Assembly: GCA_033812735.1 (NCBI GenBank)
Contig: JAPXTA010000179.1
Coordinates: 1 to 7,976, forward strand
Reading direction: 5' to 3'
DNA: 7,976 nucleotides
Source: JABFRJ01 sp033812735
GTDB lineage: Bacteria; Pseudomonadota; Alphaproteobacteria; Rhizobiales; Hyphomicrobiaceae
The position numbers and the translations under genes were made by a program. Positions within the stretch are counted from its first letter, which is position 1. The number at the start of each line of letters is the position of its first letter. Below the pieces are notes generated by a model. That model searched no databases and was not told where the DNA came from. It was given only the letters and a program-made list of their open reading frames with translations. Shown here in pieces: positions 5,759 through 7,976 of the stretch.

Positions 5759-6538
5759 CTACGACAGGGCCGACGCCCGTCTAACGCGCTCCACGAACGC
5801 TGTGAGCGCATCTAGCACCGCCCCTTCCTGATCGCGGTGCGGGGAATGCCCACAGGGCGAGAGCACCAGCCGCTGAACGGTGCCCTTGGCGACCTCCTCG
5901 ATGGCGTCGAGTTGCGCCAGCGTGCCGTACTCGTCGTCGGCGCCCTGGATGAGCAGCATCGGGCAGGTGATGCGCGATACTTCGGCACTGAGTGACCACG
6001 TCTGAAACTGAGGCGAGAGCCACGTCCGCGCCCACCCATGAAACGCGTCGTCGACATGCTTGTGGTGCCGCGAAAGCCGCGCCCTGAGATCGGTCGTCTC
6101 GTAGGTCTCCGAAATCTTCGCGATACTCTCCACCGAAATCGTCTCGACGATCACGTGCGGCGCCATCGCGGCAACCGCCGCCACACGGTTTGCAGCCTCG
6201 GCGGCATGGATCAGAGCGATCGAGGCACCATCTGAGTGCCCGACCAGCAGAGGCCGCTCTATCGCAAGCGCGGCCAGAATTTTCGGCAGCACGACCTCCG
6301 CTTCTTCATGCATGAACCGTGCGGTACGCGGTGCCGCGAGACCGTCGGATTGTCCGTAGCCACGTCGTGAGTAGACGAGCGCCCGGCAACCTGTTTGCCG
6401 CGCGACCTTGTCCGGAAAATCCCGCCACAGGGAGACGGACCCGAGCCCTTCGTGCAAGAATACGAGCCAAGGCCGCGTGGCATCGCCAGGTATTGTTCTG
6501 TACTCGATCCTGATCCCGTCGATGCTGAGATGCGGCAT
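5759..6538 (-). CDS. Alpha/beta hydrolase, substrate unknown
   Basis: Alpha/beta-hydrolase-fold enzyme of 259 residues from the ATG at 6538, cytoplasmic by the lack of a signal peptide. The oxyanion-side motif LHEGLGS is at about 29-35 and the strand-turn VYSRRGYGQSD follows at about 55. The nucleophile elbow GHSDGAS puts the catalytic Ser at 102, the acid is in GADDEYG (Asp201 or Asp202), and the His is in CGHSPHRD (His231). The short cap (about 138-190) includes a Trp-rich HGWARTWLS stretch. The overall pattern resembles unassigned alphaproteobacterial esterase or hydrolase proteins, and I cannot name a substrate. The chosen ATG has GAGG four bases upstream and begins where homology-like sequence begins. 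An upstream ATG at 6580 lacks a ribosome site and would add low-quality sequence. It is divergent from sixA and convergent with the carboxypeptidase, with 12 bases between stops, so it appears to be a single-gene unit. Confidence 0.88.
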   Translation of the reverse strand: MPHLSIDGIRIEYRTIPGDATRPWLVFLHEGLGSVSLWRDFPDKVARQTGCRALVYSRRGYGQSDGLAAPRTARFMHEEAEVVLPKILAALAIERPLLVGHSDGASIALIHAAEAANRVAAVAAMAPHVIVETISVESIAKISETYETTDLRARLSRHHKHVDDAFHGWARTWLSPQFQTWSLSAEVSRITCPMLLIQGADDEYGTLAQLDAIEEVAKGTVQRLVLSPCGHSPHRDQEGAVLDALTAFVERVRRASALS

Positions 6539-6682
6539 GGTCCCTCGATCTGTCGCATGGCTCGGCGAGCCTTTAACCATGCTTTGGTCATCGCAATCCA
6601 GACGACACATTGTAAAGCTACGACAGGGCAACGCTATGACAGGTTTGCTCTGCATAGCGGCGCGCGGTCAAAAGGAACGCGA
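6539..6682. other. Divergent spacer between alpha/beta hydrolase and sixA
   Basis: This 144-base region must carry the starts of transcription for both neighbours. No strong -35/-10 pair is visible; TTGTAA (from about 6610) with TATGAC has a 19-base spacer and is weak. A perfect 7-bp dyad sits just upstream of sixA. Confidence 0.45.
6632..6659. repeat. Perfect 7-bp inverted repeat upstream of sixA
   Basis: CGCTATG (6632-6638) and CATAGCG (6653-6659) are perfect complements separated by 14 bases. The dyad ends 23 bases before the sixA ATG, next to its ribosome-binding site. It could be an operator or a leader hairpin; no T-run follows. One such repeat in a spacer of this length could arise by chance. 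Confidence 0.4.
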
Positions 6683-7207
6683 ATGCAAAAGAAGCTGATC
6701 CTTCTGCGGCACGCCAAGACCGAGCGCGCCGATACCAACACTGATGATCGCGACCGCAAGCTGACGGATCGAGGCCGCGCCGACGCGCCGGTGATCGCTG
6801 CTTGGTTGGTCGCCAGCGCAGGCATACCGGAAATGGTTCTGTGCTCGACGGCGGCGCGTACTCGCGAAACCTGGCAACTCATTTCGCCCGTCATGCCCGG
6901 CGTCGCCGTTGCCATGCGAGACGATCTCTACCTCGCCGAAGCCGATGAGCTACTCGAAATCGTGCAGGCGTTGCCGGACAACGTATCATCAGTGCTCCTG
7001 ATCGGCCACAACTCCGGTCTCGAAGACTTGGCGAACGAGTTGGTTGGGGCCGGCAATCCTGACGAGATCGCGGCGATGGCGGCAAAGTATCCGACATCGG
7101 GCGCCGCGGTCATTTCATTCGATACCGAAAAGTGGTCGGCAATTGATCCGGGCGAAGGCCGCTTGCTGCACTTCATGACACCACGCCGCCTGAACCCGCC
7201 AAGCTGA
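6683..7207 (+). CDS. sixA: SixA-type phosphohistidine phosphatase (histidine phosphatase superfamily)
   Basis: Branch-1 histidine phosphatase of 174 residues that removes phosphate from phosphohistidine in cytoplasmic proteins. E. coli SixA, about 160 residues, acts on the PTS-nitrogen phosphocarrier NPr; the target here is unknown. The N-terminal LLRHAKTE (7-14) supplies the catalytic His10 and Arg9. STAARTRETW (55-64) supplies the phosphate-pocket Arg59. LIGHNSGLEDLA (106-117) supplies the second catalytic His109. LTDRGRADA (27-35) is the usual conserved helix start. The protein lacks the large insert of phosphoglycerate mutases, consistent with SixA. The ATG at 6683 has AAAAGGA six bases upstream, a clear start. 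An open frame continues upstream to 6395, but that part overlaps the divergent hydrolase and is noise. The gene ends with tandem TGA TGA, and dapE converges onto it from the other strand. Confidence 0.92.
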   Translation: MQKKLILLRHAKTERADTNTDDRDRKLTDRGRADAPVIAAWLVASAGIPEMVLCSTAARTRETWQLISPVMPGVAVAMRDDLYLAEADELLEIVQALPDNVSSVLLIGHNSGLEDLANELVGAGNPDEIAAMAAKYPTSGAAVISFDTEKWSAIDPGEGRLLHFMTPRRLNPPS

Positions 7208-7210
7208 TGA

Positions 7211-7976
7211 TCACCCCGCCGCGGCCGCGAAATAGTCGCGGATGAATTGCTCGTAGATGAGCGTGAGCTTTTCGAGGTCGGCGACGGCGACGCGCTCGTC
7301 GACATGGTGCGCGAGCTGGTTCATCAGTCCGAATTCGATGACCGGGCAATAGGCCTGGATGAAGCGTGCGTCCGACGTGCCACCGTTGGTCGTCAGCGCG
7401 GGCCGTTTGCCGATCACGCTCGAAACCGCCTTCACCATGGTGTCGACCAGCGGGCCGGGCTTCGTCAGGAACACGTCCCCAGTCCCTGAAAACGACATGG
7501 TCCAGCGGGCGCCAACTTCCGCACCGGCCGCCGCGACAAGATCTCGCAAGTGCGCTTCGAGCTTCGGTCGCGTCCATGTCGTATTGTAGCGGATGTTGAA
7601 CTCGCAGCGTGCCTCGCCCGGAATGACGTTCGTCGCCTTGTTCTGCACGTTGACGACCGTCACCTGCAGGTTGCTCGGCTCGAAGTCCGGCGTGCCCTTG
7701 TCGAACGTGGTGCTCGACAGCCGGTCGATGATCCGCGCGAGCTTCGGTACCGGGTTCTCGGCGAGCGCTGGGTAAGCGGCATGACCCTGCTTGCCAGACA
7801 CGATAATCTCGCCCGAAAGTGAGCCGCGCCGGCCGATCTTGATCTCTTGTCCAAGCGCGGTCGGGTTCGACGGCTCGCCGACGATGCAGGCGTCCATCCG
7901 CTCCTGCCGCGCTTCCATCCATTCGAGCACTTTCATCGTCCCGTTGATGGATGGTCCCTCCTCGTCGCCGGTGATG
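7211..7976 (-). CDS. dapE: Succinyl-diaminopimelate desuccinylase (5' end outside window)
   Basis: Zinc-dependent M20-family amidohydrolase that converts N-succinyl-LL-2,6-diaminopimelate to LL-diaminopimelate and succinate on the route to lysine and meso-DAP. The window holds the C-terminal 254 or so codons; the N-terminus with the first metal ligands (the His and Asp of the zinc site) lies beyond base 7976. The visible part starts at ITGDEEGPSINGT, which contains the catalytic Glu and a metal-binding Glu. Next come VGEPSNP (metal-ligand Glu) and RRGSLSGEIIVSGKQGHAAYP, the start of the dimerisation domain. QNKATNVIPGEARCEFNIRYN and NGGTSDARFI follow, then the C-terminal FGLMNQLAHHVDE with the last metal-ligand His. 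These segments are typical of proteobacterial DapE and separate it from ArgE or carboxypeptidase G2. The ATG at 7936 is internal (Met of NGTMKVLEW), not the start. It is convergent with sixA, three bases between stops. Confidence 0.95.
   Translation of the reverse strand, partial: ITGDEEGPSINGTMKVLEWMEARQERMDACIVGEPSNPTALGQEIKIGRRGSLSGEIIVSGKQGHAAYPALAENPVPKLARIIDRLSSTTFDKGTPDFEPSNLQVTVVNVQNKATNVIPGEARCEFNIRYNTTWTRPKLEAHLRDLVAAAGAEVGARWTMSFSGTGDVFLTKPGPLVDTMVKAVSSVIGKRPALTTNGGTSDARFIQAYCPVIEFGLMNQLAHHVDERVAVADLEKLTLIYEQFIRDYFAAAAG

Noticed and set aside
6573..6580. TTAACCAT, resembling a CtrA half-site, between hydrolase and sixA
   Set aside because: The second half-site (TTAA after seven bases) is missing. 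A single eight-base match is weak evidence.
6637..6699. Twenty-codon open frame overlapping the sixA start
   Set aside because: It has no ribosome site, begins inside the dyad arm and has no conserved features.
1..7976. Mobile elements, CRISPR arrays, tRNA or rRNA genes, defence systems
   Set aside because: No repeat arrays, terminal inverted repeats, transposase or integrase motifs, or RNA gene hallmarks were seen. All substantial coding capacity is explained by housekeeping genes.

Overview
The window is about 8 kb of GC-rich chromosomal DNA from an alphaproteobacterium, most probably of the order Hyphomicrobiales. The evidence is the typical alphaproteobacterial ClpS core and the clpS-clpA pair, a small phasin with a PhaR-type operator in its promoter, a D-Ala-D-Ala carboxypeptidase carrying a C-terminal SPOR domain, and strong G/C bias at third codon positions. 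It reads as an ordinary core-genome segment. I see no insertion sequence, integrase, CRISPR array, tRNA or rRNA.

Layout. Positions 1-2397 (minus) hold nearly all of clpA, the unfoldase of the ClpAP protease; its C-terminal end lies beyond the window. Positions 2404-2823 (minus) hold clpS, the N-degron adaptor, six bases upstream of clpA and almost certainly co-transcribed with it. Positions 2824-3160 are a gene-free leader and promoter region with a heat-shock-like promoter candidate and a short imperfect repeat. Positions 3234-3560 (minus) hold a small phasin with a strong intrinsic terminator after it (3161-3189), a good promoter (3681-3710) and a CTGC-N3-GCAG dyad (3668-3678) at the expected transcription start. 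Positions 3917-5746 (plus) hold a secreted PBP5-type carboxypeptidase with a long Pro/Ala linker and a SPOR domain. Positions 5759-6538 (minus) hold an alpha/beta hydrolase of unknown substrate. Positions 6683-7207 (plus) hold a SixA-type histidine phosphatase. Positions 7211-7976 (minus) hold the C-terminal two thirds of dapE, cut by the window edge.

How the genes relate. ClpS and ClpA work directly together: ClpS binds N-degron substrates and passes them to the ClpA N-domain for unfolding into ClpP. DapE (making meso-diaminopimelate and lysine) and the carboxypeptidase (trimming peptidoglycan stem peptides) both serve the cell wall, but they are not in one operon. The phasin belongs to polyhydroxyalkanoate storage and appears to be its own transcription unit. 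The hydrolase and sixA are divergent. The carboxypeptidase/hydrolase and sixA/dapE pairs are convergent with very small gaps.

I found no convincing undescribed system. The observations most worth checking are the PhaR-like operator on the phasin promoter, a possible RpoH promoter for clpSA, and the Pro-Gly-Gly repeat in the N-terminal extension of ClpS.
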